A stretch of DNA of 64,000 nt from the NCBI RefSeq assembly GCF_000269805.1, contig NZ_JH711481.1:1104569-1168568 (forward strand), read 5' to 3'. This DNA comes from Actinomyces massiliensis 4401292 (GTDB lineage Bacteria; Actinomycetota; Actinomycetes; Actinomycetales; Actinomycetaceae). This document shows positions 9,149 through 16,966 of this stretch, in pieces. The notes under the pieces are model-generated. The model had not been told where the DNA came from, made no database searches, and saw only the letters and a program-made list of their open reading frames with translations. The position numbers and the translations under genes are program-made. Numbering within the stretch: position 1 is the first letter of the stretch; each line of letters starts with the position of its first letter.

Positions 9149-10072
9149 TCAGCCGGCGATGAAGCTGCCCATGAGGCGCGCGATCGTGTACACCGGTGCG
9201 CCCAGCGCCAGGATCGGCACGATCGCGCTGGCTACCGCGGCGCGCCCGCCCGGCACCCAGCGGTGCGTCCACAGCACTCGGTTGGAGGACGCCATGAGCA
9301 CACCGGCGACGAAGCCGACGATCACGCACGCGGCCGCCGACTGGAGCTCCTGCTGAAGCCCGACATGGCTCGGCCCGAAGAATCCCGCCGCCGCCAGGAT
9401 GCCTCCTGCCACCCCGGCCACGAGCGCGGGAACCGTCAGGGTCAGCGCCTCCAGAACGGTGGCTCGCACCTCGAGCACCGTCAGCAGCGCCCCCGAGAAC
9501 AGCGCCAGCGCGCAGGGGACGATGACCGCCGGATCGGCCAGTCCCGGGGCCAGGGCGCACCAGGCCGCACCCGAGACCGTGATGAGGCCTCCCGCGACTG
9601 TGGCGGACAGATTCTCCACGAGATCCTGACGGCCGTCGTGACGGGCCATCTGGGCGACGAACGCCGCCAGCACGCTGAAGGCCATCACCACGCCCGCGGA
9701 TCCGTAATCTCCGCGCAGGGCGACGACGACGGCCGCGGCCAGACCCGTCAGGGCGACGACGCCGGTGGCGCCCTGGTCGTGCTCGGAGCGGACGAGGGCG
9801 GGCCAGCCCTGCGCAGTCAGCGGCACGAGCAGGCAGATGACGATGAGTCGCACCCACCCCGGCAGCGCCGCGGACACGGCCAGCAGTATGGGCACGATGC
9901 CGGCCATGGCCAGACGCGTCCAGGCCGGATCGACCAGTCCGGGCTCGATCGGATGGTGCCCGCCGCGTCGAGTGCCGTACGCGCCGGGCTCGGCCATCGC
10001 CCCGGAGGACGGCGCGGCGACCGGGGAAATCGGGGAGTCGATGGAGCCCTGGGCGTTCTCCTGGTGGTTCAC
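9149..10072 (-). CDS. Polytopic membrane protein, divergent from glnR
   Basis: About 307 residues with roughly nine hydrophobic segments (for example IVPILLAVSAALPGWVRLIV, VIVGFVAGVLMASSNRVL) and a short polar N-terminus. I do not recognise a family motif. The GTG at 10072 is chosen because it leaves an 84-bp divergent promoter region to glnR; longer upstream starts would overlap glnR. An internal ATG (MAEPGAYGTRRGG) is an alternative. The position next to GlnR suggests, but does not show, a link to its regulon. Confidence 0.6.
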   Translation of the reverse strand: MNHQENAQGSIDSPISPVAAPSSGAMAEPGAYGTRRGGHHPIEPGLVDPAWTRLAMAGIVPILLAVSAALPGWVRLIVICLLVPLTAQGWPALVRSEHDQGATGVVALTGLAAAVVVALRGDYGSAGVVMAFSVLAAFVAQMARHDGRQDLVENLSATVAGGLITVSGAAWCALAPGLADPAVIVPCALALFSGALLTVLEVRATVLEALTLTVPALVAGVAGGILAAAGFFGPSHVGLQQELQSAAACVIVGFVAGVLMASSNRVLWTHRWVPGGRAAVASAIVPILALGAPVYTIARLMGSFIAG

Positions 10073-10156
10073 AGAGGCATCGTCCCACACCTGAAACGGG
10101 CGCATGTGGTTCACTGACACCCGGAACCTCACCGGAGCGCGGAAGGAGTCCGGAGC

Positions 10157-10828
10157 ATGCGCGTCATCATGTTCACCCATGAGGGTGAGGTTGCCAACGT
10201 TCTCCCATCTGCCTGCTTCCTTGATGCCCACGTGGAGTGCCATCCCCCCACGCCCGCCTTCTACAGCGCGATCGATGACGCCGACGTCGTCATGATCGAT
10301 GGCCGCGGGGATCTCATGCGAGCGCGGGCACTGTGCCAGCTGCTGTCCGGTCCGATGGACTGCCCGCCGATCATCCTGGTGATGGAGGAGGGCGGGGCCG
10401 CGGTCGTTCAGCCGGACTGGGGCGCCTCCGACTTCGTCATGGCCGGTGCGACGCCGGCCGAGCTCTCCGCGCGCCTGCGGCTGCTGCGCACTCGGGCGAT
10501 CGCCCCGGAGCCCCTCGGCGATGACCAGATCGAGGTCGGCGACCTGGTCATCGACGCGACCGCCTACACCGCACGCATACGCGGCACGATCATCGACCTG
10601 ACGTACAAGGAGTTCGAGCTGTTGAAGTATCTCGCGCTCAATCAGGGGCGGGTGCTGACTCGCGAGGTGCTTCTGGACGAGGTGTGGGGCGAGGACTACA
10701 TCGGCGGCTCGCGCACGGTCGATGTCCATATCCGCCGCCTGCGCGCCAAGCTCGGCACCGAGCACGACCATTTGATCGGCACGGTCCGCAACGTGGGCTA
10801 CCGTCTCGACGCTCCCGACGAGGAGTAG
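10157..10828 (+). CDS. glnR: GlnR-type orphan response regulator
   Basis: OmpR/PhoB-fold regulator of 223 residues. The receiver is atypical and very close in pattern to streptomycete GlnR: DADVVMIDGRGDLMRARALC (D48), CPPIILVMEEGGAAV, DWGASDFVMAGATPAELSAR. The C-terminal winged helix reads DLTYKEFELLKYLALNQGRV, then SRTVDVHIRRLRAKLG and LIGTVRNVGYR. GlnR is the global nitrogen regulator of actinobacteria and works without a cognate kinase; none is adjacent here. GGAAGGAG precedes ATG 10157. The gene is monocistronic, with a hairpin behind it. Confidence 0.88.
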   Translation: MRVIMFTHEGEVANVLPSACFLDAHVECHPPTPAFYSAIDDADVVMIDGRGDLMRARALCQLLSGPMDCPPIILVMEEGGAAVVQPDWGASDFVMAGATPAELSARLRLLRTRAIAPEPLGDDQIEVGDLVIDATAYTARIRGTIIDLTYKEFELLKYLALNQGRVLTREVLLDEVWGEDYIGGSRTVDVHIRRLRAKLGTEHDHLIGTVRNVGYRLDAPDEE

Positions 10829-10837
10829 GCGCCGGGG

Positions 10838-10867
10838 CGAACGGGGCGGATCCGGAGCGCCCGTTCG
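10838..10867 (+). terminator. Weak hairpin after glnR
   Basis: CGAACGGG (10838-10845) pairs with CCCGTTCG (10860-10867) around a 14-nt loop, starting 9 bp after the glnR stop. There is no T-tract, so it is only a candidate terminator. Confidence 0.4.
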
Positions 10868-11242
10868 GTCGGCGGCTTCCCAGGAGGGACGCCCCGGTGG
10901 ATTGCGCGCTCAGCGGACGGCCGGTAGCCGGGCCGTTCGTGGCTGCGCCGTCGTGGACCGCATGCCCGAGAGCCGCGCAGTCGGGGGCGAGTCGGGGTGA
11001 CGGCGCAGTGACGGCTCGACTGCTCGGCGGTCGCGGGGCCGACTTCCGGCGGACTGCGACGCGCCTGTACTGTGGGGGCGGCGTCGGGCCGTGACGGGCC
11101 CCGGGCTCCACCTCAAGCCGCCGCGAGCGGCATTCGCGCCGACTGGCGCTCTCCGGCCCGACGTCTTTTCTCCTCCCCGCCACCTCCCGCCGGTGCGGGT
11201 CCTTCTACCGTGTGGTCGCTGTCGTGCTGCACTGTGCGGACG

Positions 11243-11308
11243 GACCGATTTCGAGCCGGAAGTGGACCGATCTCGATGCGGAACTCGACCGATCTCGGCG
11301 CGGAGTCG
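11243..11308 (-). repeat. 22-bp repeat array C, 3 units, GACCGATCTC orientation
   Basis: Cores at 11243 (GACCGATTTC), 11265 and 11287. The last unit ends with CTCGGCG and lies only about 20-30 bp upstream of the nitrobindin-like start codon, so promoter or leader sequence overlaps the array. Confidence 0.9.
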
Positions 11309-11326
11309 GCGTTGTACCCTGCGGGC

Positions 11327-12124
11327 ATGGCTTTCACGCTTCCCGATGACCTCGCGCCCGAGATCTACCCGCTGGCCTGGCTGGTGGGAACCTGGCGCGG
11401 CTACGGCATCCTCACCTACGGCGAGACGGTGCCCGAGCAGGCCGTGCTCCAGGAGATCACCTTCGATCACGACGGCGGCCCCTACCTGCGCCAGACCACC
11501 ACCATCTGGACCGTGGACGCCACCCGCTCCGCCGACCTCGACTTCGAGATGCCCGGCCTTGAGGGCGCATCGCGCCTGACGCCGGCTCAGGTCTGGTCCA
11601 CCGAGACCACGTACTGGCGACCGGTCGGGCAGGAGGCCCCGGAGCCCGACGGTGCGGATGCTGCCGACGGCGCGGACGCCGGTAAGGGCGCGGCCCCCAG
11701 CACTCCGGTGACTCGGCTCGAGCTCGTCTCCGCCGATCCGGCCGGGCACGTCGCCGTATGGGAGGGTTGGATTCAGGGGCCTCGCGCCCAGGTCGGCACC
11801 CAGGCCGTGGGCCGCACCCGCACCGCTGCCGACCTCACCGAGATGACTCGCATGTTCGGGCTCGTCAGCGGCGATCTCATGTGGACCCAGGACATGGCGG
11901 CCTTCGGAGTCGAGGAGCCGCGGACCTACGCCTCGGGCAGGCTCGGCCGGGTCGATGACCCAGATGACCCCGATGACCCCGCCAACGCCCCCGGTGCCGC
12001 GCTGCGCGCCGCCATCGCCGCCGACGAGGCCGGCAAGAGTGCGGCCGGATCGGACGCCGAGGCCGCCGGCAGTCCCGAGAATCCTGACGGCCCAGCCGAC
12101 GCCGAGACCGACGGGACCGCCTGA
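11327..12124 (+). CDS. Nitrobindin / FABP-family beta-barrel protein
   Basis: 265 residues from ATG 11327. The family signature GTWRGYG (in YPLAWLVGTWRGYGI) is present near residue 20, followed by beta-barrel sequence and the MFGLVSGDLMWTQDMAAFGV segment. Nitrobindins bind ferric heme and isomerise peroxynitrite. The C-terminal strand, where relatives usually carry the heme-ligand histidine, reads EEPRTYASGRLGRV with no histidine, so heme binding is doubtful. Two low-complexity insertions (A/D/G-rich about residue 105-125, and the last 55 residues) make it longer than usual. Its stop overlaps the ygfZ start (TGATG). An upstream frame extension through array C is rejected. Confidence 0.82.
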   Translation: MAFTLPDDLAPEIYPLAWLVGTWRGYGILTYGETVPEQAVLQEITFDHDGGPYLRQTTTIWTVDATRSADLDFEMPGLEGASRLTPAQVWSTETTYWRPVGQEAPEPDGADAADGADAGKGAAPSTPVTRLELVSADPAGHVAVWEGWIQGPRAQVGTQAVGRTRTAADLTEMTRMFGLVSGDLMWTQDMAAFGVEEPRTYASGRLGRVDDPDDPDDPANAPGAALRAAIAADEAGKSAAGSDAEAAGSPENPDGPADAETDGTA

Positions 12125-13320
12125 TGCGACGCTCCCCGCTGCTGGACCGGGCCGGTGCCGTTCCCAATGCCGTCGGCGACCCCGACGAGCTCGTCCCCGC
12201 CCACTACGGCGACCCCTTGCGGGAGCAGCGTCTTCTGGAGTCCGCGGCCGCGGTGACCGTTCTGGCCCGCGATGTCGTCGCCGTGACCGGTGCGGACCGG
12301 CTCTCCTGGCTCACGACCCTGTCCAGCCAGGTGCTCACGGATCTGACGCCGGGCGACGGCGGTGTGGAGACGCTCGTCCTGGACGCCAAGGGGCGCATCG
12401 TCCATGCGCTCGCCGCCCTGGACGACGCCGAGACCCTCTGGCTCGTCACCGAGGCGGGGCGCGGCCCCGCACTGGTCGAGTTCCTCGAGCGCATGCGCTT
12501 CATGCTGCGCGTCGAGGTGAGCGTGCGCGACGACGTCGCCGTGGTGGCGGCCCTGGGGGAGGGGCTGGAGCGTCTGGAGACGGCGATCTCGGCGTCTCCG
12601 GCCGTCTGCCTGGGCGTGTGGCGGGACCCGTGGCCCGGTGTCGTCGAGGGCGGCACCAGTTACGACGTCGGGCTCACCCGCGCCCACCCCGGCTCGAATT
12701 ACCGGGCCGGGCTTGCGCTCGTCGCCGAGGATGCGCTCGGCGCCGTCGTCGATGCCTTCCTGGCGGTCGCGCCGGAGCGCGGGCTGGCGGGATCGTCGGC
12801 GTGGGAGGCGCTGCGGGTCGAGGCGGGGCGTCCCCGGTGGGCCCGCGAGGCCGATGAGCGCGCCATCCCGCATGAGCTCGACTGGCTGCGCACCGCCGTC
12901 CATCTGACCAAGGGCTGCTACCCGGGGCAGGAGACGGTTGCGAGGACTCTCAATCTGGGCAAGCCTCCGCGCCGTCTGGCCATCCTTCAGCTCGATGGGC
13001 TCGCCGGCGCGCTGCCCGAGCCCGGCGCCGTCGTGAGACTGGGGGAGCGCGCCGCAGGGGTTGCGACCTCGGTGGTCCGGCACCATGACTTGGGGCCGAT
13101 GGCTCTCGCCCTGCTGCGTCGGGGCGTGCCCGCGGATGCGGCGCTTGCCGTGGAGGTCGCTGAAAGTACTGAAGGTGCTGAAAATACGGAAAGTGACGGG
13201 CCCGCGGTGCTCACGTGTGTGGACGCCGCCCAGGAAGTACTCGTCTCACCGGAGGGCAGGGCGCAGGCCAGTCCTGCTGAGCGCCCGGGGGCGGGGCTGC
13301 GCAAGAGTCTGCTGCACTGA
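12124..13320 (+). CDS. ygfZ: YgfZ/GcvT-type folate-binding protein
   Basis: 398 residues related to the aminomethyltransferase fold. The diagnostic K-G-C-Y-x-G-Q-E motif is intact (TKGCYPGQETVART). YgfZ proteins support iron-sulfur cluster assembly using folate and lack the glycine-cleavage function of GcvT. Start ATG 12124 overlaps the previous stop by one base, so the two genes are translationally coupled, an arrangement common in actinobacteria. Near the C-terminus there is a small repetitive stretch (AESTEGAENTESDG). Confidence 0.88.
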   Translation: MRRSPLLDRAGAVPNAVGDPDELVPAHYGDPLREQRLLESAAAVTVLARDVVAVTGADRLSWLTTLSSQVLTDLTPGDGGVETLVLDAKGRIVHALAALDDAETLWLVTEAGRGPALVEFLERMRFMLRVEVSVRDDVAVVAALGEGLERLETAISASPAVCLGVWRDPWPGVVEGGTSYDVGLTRAHPGSNYRAGLALVAEDALGAVVDAFLAVAPERGLAGSSAWEALRVEAGRPRWAREADERAIPHELDWLRTAVHLTKGCYPGQETVARTLNLGKPPRRLAILQLDGLAGALPEPGAVVRLGERAAGVATSVVRHHDLGPMALALLRRGVPADAALAVEVAESTEGAENTESDGPAVLTCVDAAQEVLVSPEGRAQASPAERPGAGLRKSLLH

Positions 13321-13472
13321 GCCGCGCCACTGACAGCCACTGCCACTGAGCCGCGCCACTGACCGCCCGCTGATGACCGACTCCCCGGCATCCCCGCTGT
13401 TCTCGAGTTTCTTTTCATGTTCTCCAAGGCCTTCTTCACTGCGGTCCGCTGCACGACCGGTAGGGTGGGCAT

Positions 13473-13850
13473 GTGACCGCTCTTGTCCTGACCGATTATT
13501 ACCTGGACCTCGCAGTGGCGGGGATCTGGTATCTGACTTGGATCGTTGCCATCGTTCTGGGCGTTTGGGCTCTCATCGACACCGGGCTGCGTCCGAGCCA
13601 GAACTTCATCGCAGCGGACAAGCGCACCAAGGGCTTCTGGCTCGGTGTCAATGCCGTCGGAGTGATGGTGGTCGCGCTCATGGGGGTGAGCTCGATGTTC
13701 GGACTGCTCGGCGTGATTGCCAACGCCGTCTATCTGGCGGATGTTCGCCCGACCCTCAACTACTACCAGCCCGTGCATGTGCGCACGCGCATCCGCCGGC
13801 GCGGCCAGGGAGGTTCGGGCTTTCAGGGACGCGGCGGCTGGCGGCGCTGA
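13473..13850 (+). CDS. DUF2516 family membrane protein
   Basis: 125 residues with three hydrophobic helices ([58 protein letters not shown]) and a basic glycine/arginine tail; this matches the actinobacterial DUF2516 family. Start is GTG 13473. The stop TGA shares its last A with the dtd ATG, so translation is coupled. In the 150 bp upstream the words CACTGAGCCGCGCCACTGAC are repeated. Function unknown. Confidence 0.8.
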   Translation: MTALVLTDYYLDLAVAGIWYLTWIVAIVLGVWALIDTGLRPSQNFIAADKRTKGFWLGVNAVGVMVVALMGVSSMFGLLGVIANAVYLADVRPTLNYYQPVHVRTRIRRRGQGGSGFQGRGGWRR

Positions 13851-14317
13851 TGCGCGCTGTTCTTCAGCGGGTCAACCGCGCTGCTGTCCATGTGGATGGC
13901 GAGGATGGGCCGGTGACCGTCGGGGAGATCGCCCGTCCCGGGCTGCTTGCGCTCGTGGGCGCCACCCACGACGACGGTCCCGCCCAGGTCGCCACGATCG
14001 CCCGCAAGATCGCCGAGTTGCGCCTGTTCGACGGCCCCGGCGATGACGGCGGCGCCCCCGGCCGCGAGGTCTCGGTGAGCGATCTCGGGGCGCCGGTGCT
14101 CGTCGTCTCCCAGTTCACGCTCTACGCCGACGTGCGCAAGGGGCGCCGGCCGTCCTGGAACGCCGCCGCGCCGGGCCCCGTGGCCGAACCGCTGGTCGAT
14201 GCCGTCGTCGAGGCGCTGCGCGGTCGCGGCCTGGAGGTGGCCACCGGGAGCTTCGGAGCCCATATGAGGATCTCCATGGAGGCCGACGGTCCGGTGACGA
14301 TTGTGGTGGAGGCGTGA
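13850..14317 (+). CDS. dtd: D-aminoacyl-tRNA deacylase
   Basis: 155 residues, the normal length of the family. It recycles D-aminoacyl-tRNA. Conserved motifs are [17 protein letters not shown] in the middle and the C-terminal GPVTIVVEA, which includes the Gly-cisPro motif. ATG 13850 overlaps the DUF2516 stop by one base. The last 12 codons and stop are the first copy of an 83-bp tandem repeat that continues downstream. Confidence 0.95.
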   Translation: MRAVLQRVNRAAVHVDGEDGPVTVGEIARPGLLALVGATHDDGPAQVATIARKIAELRLFDGPGDDGGAPGREVSVSDLGAPVLVVSQFTLYADVRKGRRPSWNAAAPGPVAEPLVDAVVEALRGRGLEVATGSFGAHMRISMEADGPVTIVVEA

Positions 14318-14540
14318 GGCGTGGGGTGTGTCAGCGGTGAGGAGGCCGACGGTCGGGTGCTGAGGCCGACGGTCCGGTGACGATTGTGGTGGAGGCGTGA
14401 GGCGTGGGGTGTGTCAGCGGTGAGGAGGCCGACGGTCGGGTGCTGAGGCCGACGGTCCGGTGACGATTGTGGTGGAGGCGTGAGGCGTGGGGTGTGTCAG
14501 CGGTGAGGAGGCCGACGGTTGGGTGCTGAGGCCGACGGTC
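14281..14540 (+). repeat. 83-bp tandem repeat copied from the dtd 3' end
   Basis: GGCCGACGGTCCGGTGACGA recurs at 14281, 14364 and 14447, with a partial fourth copy at 14530: an 83-bp period, about 3.1 nearly identical copies. Each unit contains the last codons of dtd, its stop and about 45 bp of downstream sequence. The near-identity suggests recent slippage or unequal crossing-over. The period is not a multiple of three, and the copies lie outside the reading frame. Confidence 0.95.
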
Positions 14541-14545
14541 GCTAC

Positions 14546-14620
14546 CGCTTACTACGCTCCTTTCCCTCTTCCTACGCTCCTTCTCCCCGTGCAGTAAGGG
14601 GGAAAGGAGCGTAGTAAGCG
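14546..14620. repeat. Long hairpin element, copy 1
   Basis: A perfect 21-bp inverted repeat: the left arm 14546-14566 begins CGCTTACTACGCTCC and the right arm 14600-14620 ends GGAGCGTAGTAAGCG, with a 33-nt loop that carries another CCTACGCTCCTT. A related element lies at 16880-16953. It may act as a terminator for dtd or be a small palindromic mobile element. Confidence 0.85.
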
Positions 14621-14658
14621 TTGAGGAAGACGCGTTGACCTCGATAACCACATAGCGC

Positions 14659-14674
14659 TACGCTACGTAGCGTA
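14659..14674. promoter_or_regulatory. Perfect 16-bp palindrome, candidate TetR operator
   Basis: TACGCTACGTAGCGTA lies 26 bp upstream of the DUF3995 start, followed by ATTAAGGAGATCGGAGG. Size and symmetry fit a TetR-family operator, and a tetR gene is the convergent neighbour. A similar TAGCGTACG word lies at about 15862, between tetR and the oxidoreductase gene. Binding is inferred. Confidence 0.45.
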
Positions 14675-14699
14675 TTAAGGAGATCGGAGGTGATGCCGT

Positions 14700-15233
14700 G
14701 TGCGGCCGGCTGGGAGGAGGGGCGATTCCGCGCGCGCCCGCGCTCCCGTGGGGTGGCTGCTCCTTGCGGTGGGCTGCGGTACTGCACACGCGGTCTTCTC
14801 CGCGATCTGGGCGACGGGCAGTGATCTTCTACTCGTGACGGTGGGAGATGTTGCTGATCGGGTGGCCGCCATGGGGGAGTGGCGGCGGATGCTTCTGCTT
14901 GGCGGCATCGCCCTGCTCAAAGGCGGGGTGACGCTTGGTCTTGTGCTCGATTCCCGCGGTCTGCTCGGCAGGGGCCGTGTCCGCGACCTGGTTCGCAGCG
15001 GTGAATTCGTGGTGGGCGCCGGACTTCTCGCCTATGGGCTGGTGACGATGGCGGTCAGTGGTCGTCGACTCGTCGTGGCGCTTGGGGCCTCCGAGCCGGA
15101 ACCGGCGGCGGTGGCGGCCTCGTGGGGGCATCTGCTGATCTGGGATCCGCTCTTCGCGCTCTGGGGAATGGGAACCGCTGCTTACGTCGTGAGAGCGTCA
15201 CGGCGTCCATCGGGTCTTAGGCGCCCTGTGTGA
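14700..15233 (+). CDS. DUF3995-like membrane protein
   Basis: 177 residues with four hydrophobic segments. The first (GWLLLAVGCGTAHAVFSAIW) and the following ATGSDLLLVTVG and LLLGGIALLKGGVTL resemble DUF3995 proteins, small membrane proteins of unknown function often beside regulators. Start GTG 14700 has a strong GGAGGTGAT upstream. Its 3' end overlaps the convergent tetR gene by 17 bp. The palindrome at 14659 suggests TetR control. Confidence 0.65.
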   Translation: MRPAGRRGDSARARAPVGWLLLAVGCGTAHAVFSAIWATGSDLLLVTVGDVADRVAAMGEWRRMLLLGGIALLKGGVTLGLVLDSRGLLGRGRVRDLVRSGEFVVGAGLLAYGLVTMAVSGRRLVVALGASEPEPAAVAASWGHLLIWDPLFALWGMGTAAYVVRASRRPSGLRRPV

Positions 15234-15807
15234 CCAGAAGAAGAAGGTGGTCGGTGAGCTGCTCGATAATGTGATTCTTGTCGGTCTCGTTGAGTACGTG
15301 GATCTGGAAGTAGGGGACGCCCAGAAGGGTGGCATGGAACTCATTGATGTCAACGGCGTTCGAGGTAATCAGGCTGAGGGTGGAGGCGATGTCCTGCTGG
15401 GCCTTCTTGACGAAAAGACTGTTCATGGTGGACCGCAGTCCTTCATTTCCCTGCATGTCCGCCAGTAAGCCGGGAATAATGGCGAGGCCGGATGGTGAGG
15501 AGATCATCTCGATGGCGTTCTCCGCGAGCTCCCTGAGGCCGTCCCGCATGTTGTCAGAATTGTTGTCCTTATTTTTTCTTCCGCTCGGGAGGTGAATCAT
15601 GAGTTCGAAGACCATCTCGGCCTTGGAGCTCCAGCGCCGGTAGATGGTGGTCTTCGCGACCCCCGATTCCCGTGCGACGCTCTCGATGGTCAGGGCGGCG
15701 TAGCCCTGCCGGGCCAGGAGGTGGTTGACGGCTGTGGTGAGTTTGGCGTCTGTTCGGGCGCGTCGTGAGGCATGGCGGTCGCCGGGGCCCGTCGTCTGGC
15801 TGTCCAT
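15217..15807 (-). CDS. TetR/AcrR-family transcriptional regulator
   Basis: 196 residues. The N-terminal helix-turn-helix reads AALTIESVARESGVAKTTIY followed by RRWSSKAEMV, typical of TetR. The ligand domain is not assignable to a specific inducer. Base composition is lower in GC than its neighbours (for example NKDNNSDNMRDG, NETDKNHIIEQL), consistent with transfer. It is divergent from the oxidoreductase (118-bp gap) and convergent with the DUF3995 gene, so it probably controls one or both. Confidence 0.88.
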   Translation of the reverse strand: MDSQTTGPGDRHASRRARTDAKLTTAVNHLLARQGYAALTIESVARESGVAKTTIYRRWSSKAEMVFELMIHLPSGRKNKDNNSDNMRDGLRELAENAIEMISSPSGLAIIPGLLADMQGNEGLRSTMNSLFVKKAQQDIASTLSLITSNAVDINEFHATLLGVPYFQIHVLNETDKNHIIEQLTDHLLLLVTQGA

Positions 15808-15925
15808 GACTGTATATGGCTCCTATGACTCCGCTCGGTGGGTGAATGGAAGATCATTCTAGCGTACGACAATAATGAAGAGGTGTCGGATATGCCTCTG
15901 GTTCTTGTTGAAGGAGAAGAATGCT

Positions 15926-16885
15926 ATGAGCGTGATGAAAGCTGTTAGATTCGATGAATACGGGGACTCCTCGGTGCTTCAGGTCCGCGATGCTCCTGTC
16001 GTGCCGCCCGGCCCTGGTCAGGTGTGCGTCGAAACCGCTTATGCGGGAATCAATCCGGGGGAGATCATTATTCGGGAGGGGGTCATGCATGATTTCTTCC
16101 CGGGGAATTTTCCCGATGAGGGGCAGGGGAGTGATTTTTCCGGCACCGTGGTCGAAGTCGGTGAAGGGGTGAACGACGTCAAGGCGGGGGATGCGGTCAT
16201 CGGCATGAGCGACGAGCGCAGCGCTCAGGCGGAGTATGTCACCATCGCCCAGGAGCGCCTCGTGCCCATGCCCGAAGGGCTCGATCCTGCTGTCGCCGCC
16301 TGCCTGTACGTCGCCGGGACCACGGCGTGGGCCGCCGTCGGTGCGGTTGCTCCCCAATCGGGCGAGACCGTGGCGGTCTCCGCCGCTGCGGGCGGCGTCG
16401 GACTCCTGGCTGCGCAGTTGGCCCGGCGCGCTGGAGCCGACGTCATCGGCATTGCCGGCCCCTCGAGTGCGCAGGTTTTGCGCGACATCGGGGTCCGTCC
16501 GGTCGAGTACGGCGACGGGCTGGTCGAGCGCCTGCGCGCTGCGGCGCCCAGTGGTATCGACGCCTTCATCGACTGCTACGGCAGCGGATACGTCGAGGCG
16601 GCGCTCGAGCTCGGTGTGAGCACGAAGAGGATCAACACGATCATCGACTTCGAGGCGGTGCAGCTTCACGGCGTCCAGATGGCCGGCATGGCGGTCATCA
16701 AGGACCCTGCGCCTGTGGTCTCGCGGATCGCCGAGCTCCTCGCCTCCGGGGAGATCGTCCTGCCCATCCGCGCCGTCTACCCGTTGAGCGAGGTCCGCTC
16801 GGCCTATGAGGATCTTGCCACTCGACACGGCGTGGGCAAGATCGCCCTGCGCACGGGGCGGCATGCCGTGGTTCCGACGGCTTAG
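15926..16885 (+). CDS. NADP-dependent quinone-type oxidoreductase (zinc-free MDR)
   Basis: 319 residues of the medium-chain dehydrogenase/reductase family. The N-terminal GroES-like domain begins MKAVRFDEYGDSSVLQVRDA, and the Rossmann motif is SAAAGGVGLLAAQLARRAGA. The structural and catalytic zinc cysteines of alcohol dehydrogenases are missing, so it is a quinone-reductase-like enzyme. AAGGAGAAG lies 7 bp upstream of ATG 15926; an earlier ATG at 15875 lacks a site. The stop codon (16883-16885) sits inside a long hairpin. It is probably controlled by the divergent TetR. Confidence 0.88.
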   Translation: MSVMKAVRFDEYGDSSVLQVRDAPVVPPGPGQVCVETAYAGINPGEIIIREGVMHDFFPGNFPDEGQGSDFSGTVVEVGEGVNDVKAGDAVIGMSDERSAQAEYVTIAQERLVPMPEGLDPAVAACLYVAGTTAWAAVGAVAPQSGETVAVSAAAGGVGLLAAQLARRAGADVIGIAGPSSAQVLRDIGVRPVEYGDGLVERLRAAAPSGIDAFIDCYGSGYVEAALELGVSTKRINTIIDFEAVQLHGVQMAGMAVIKDPAPVVSRIAELLASGEIVLPIRAVYPLSEVRSAYEDLATRHGVGKIALRTGRHAVVPTA

Positions 16886-16953
16886 TACGCTCCTTTCCCC
16901 CTTTCCGTACGAGGAAAAGGGGCGTAACAAGGGGGAAAGAAGCGTACTAAGCG
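16880..16953. terminator. Long hairpin element, copy 2 (bidirectional terminator candidate)
   Basis: GCTTAGTACGCTCCTTTCCC on the left pairs with a right arm ending GAAAGAAGCGTACTAAGC, about 24 bp with one mismatch. It shares arm sequence with the element at 14546-14620. It separates the convergent oxidoreductase and PLP dehydratase genes and includes the oxidoreductase stop codon. Confidence 0.75.
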
Positions 16954-16966
16954 CTGGGGCGGCGGG

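Larger units (their letters stand above)
10829..11326. other. Intergenic region between glnR and the nitrobindin-like gene
   Basis: 498 bp without a supported gene. It holds the glnR hairpin at its left, array C at its right, and very GC-rich sequence between them in which no feature was recognised. The nitrobindin-like promoter must lie here, close to or inside the repeat array. Confidence 0.5.
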
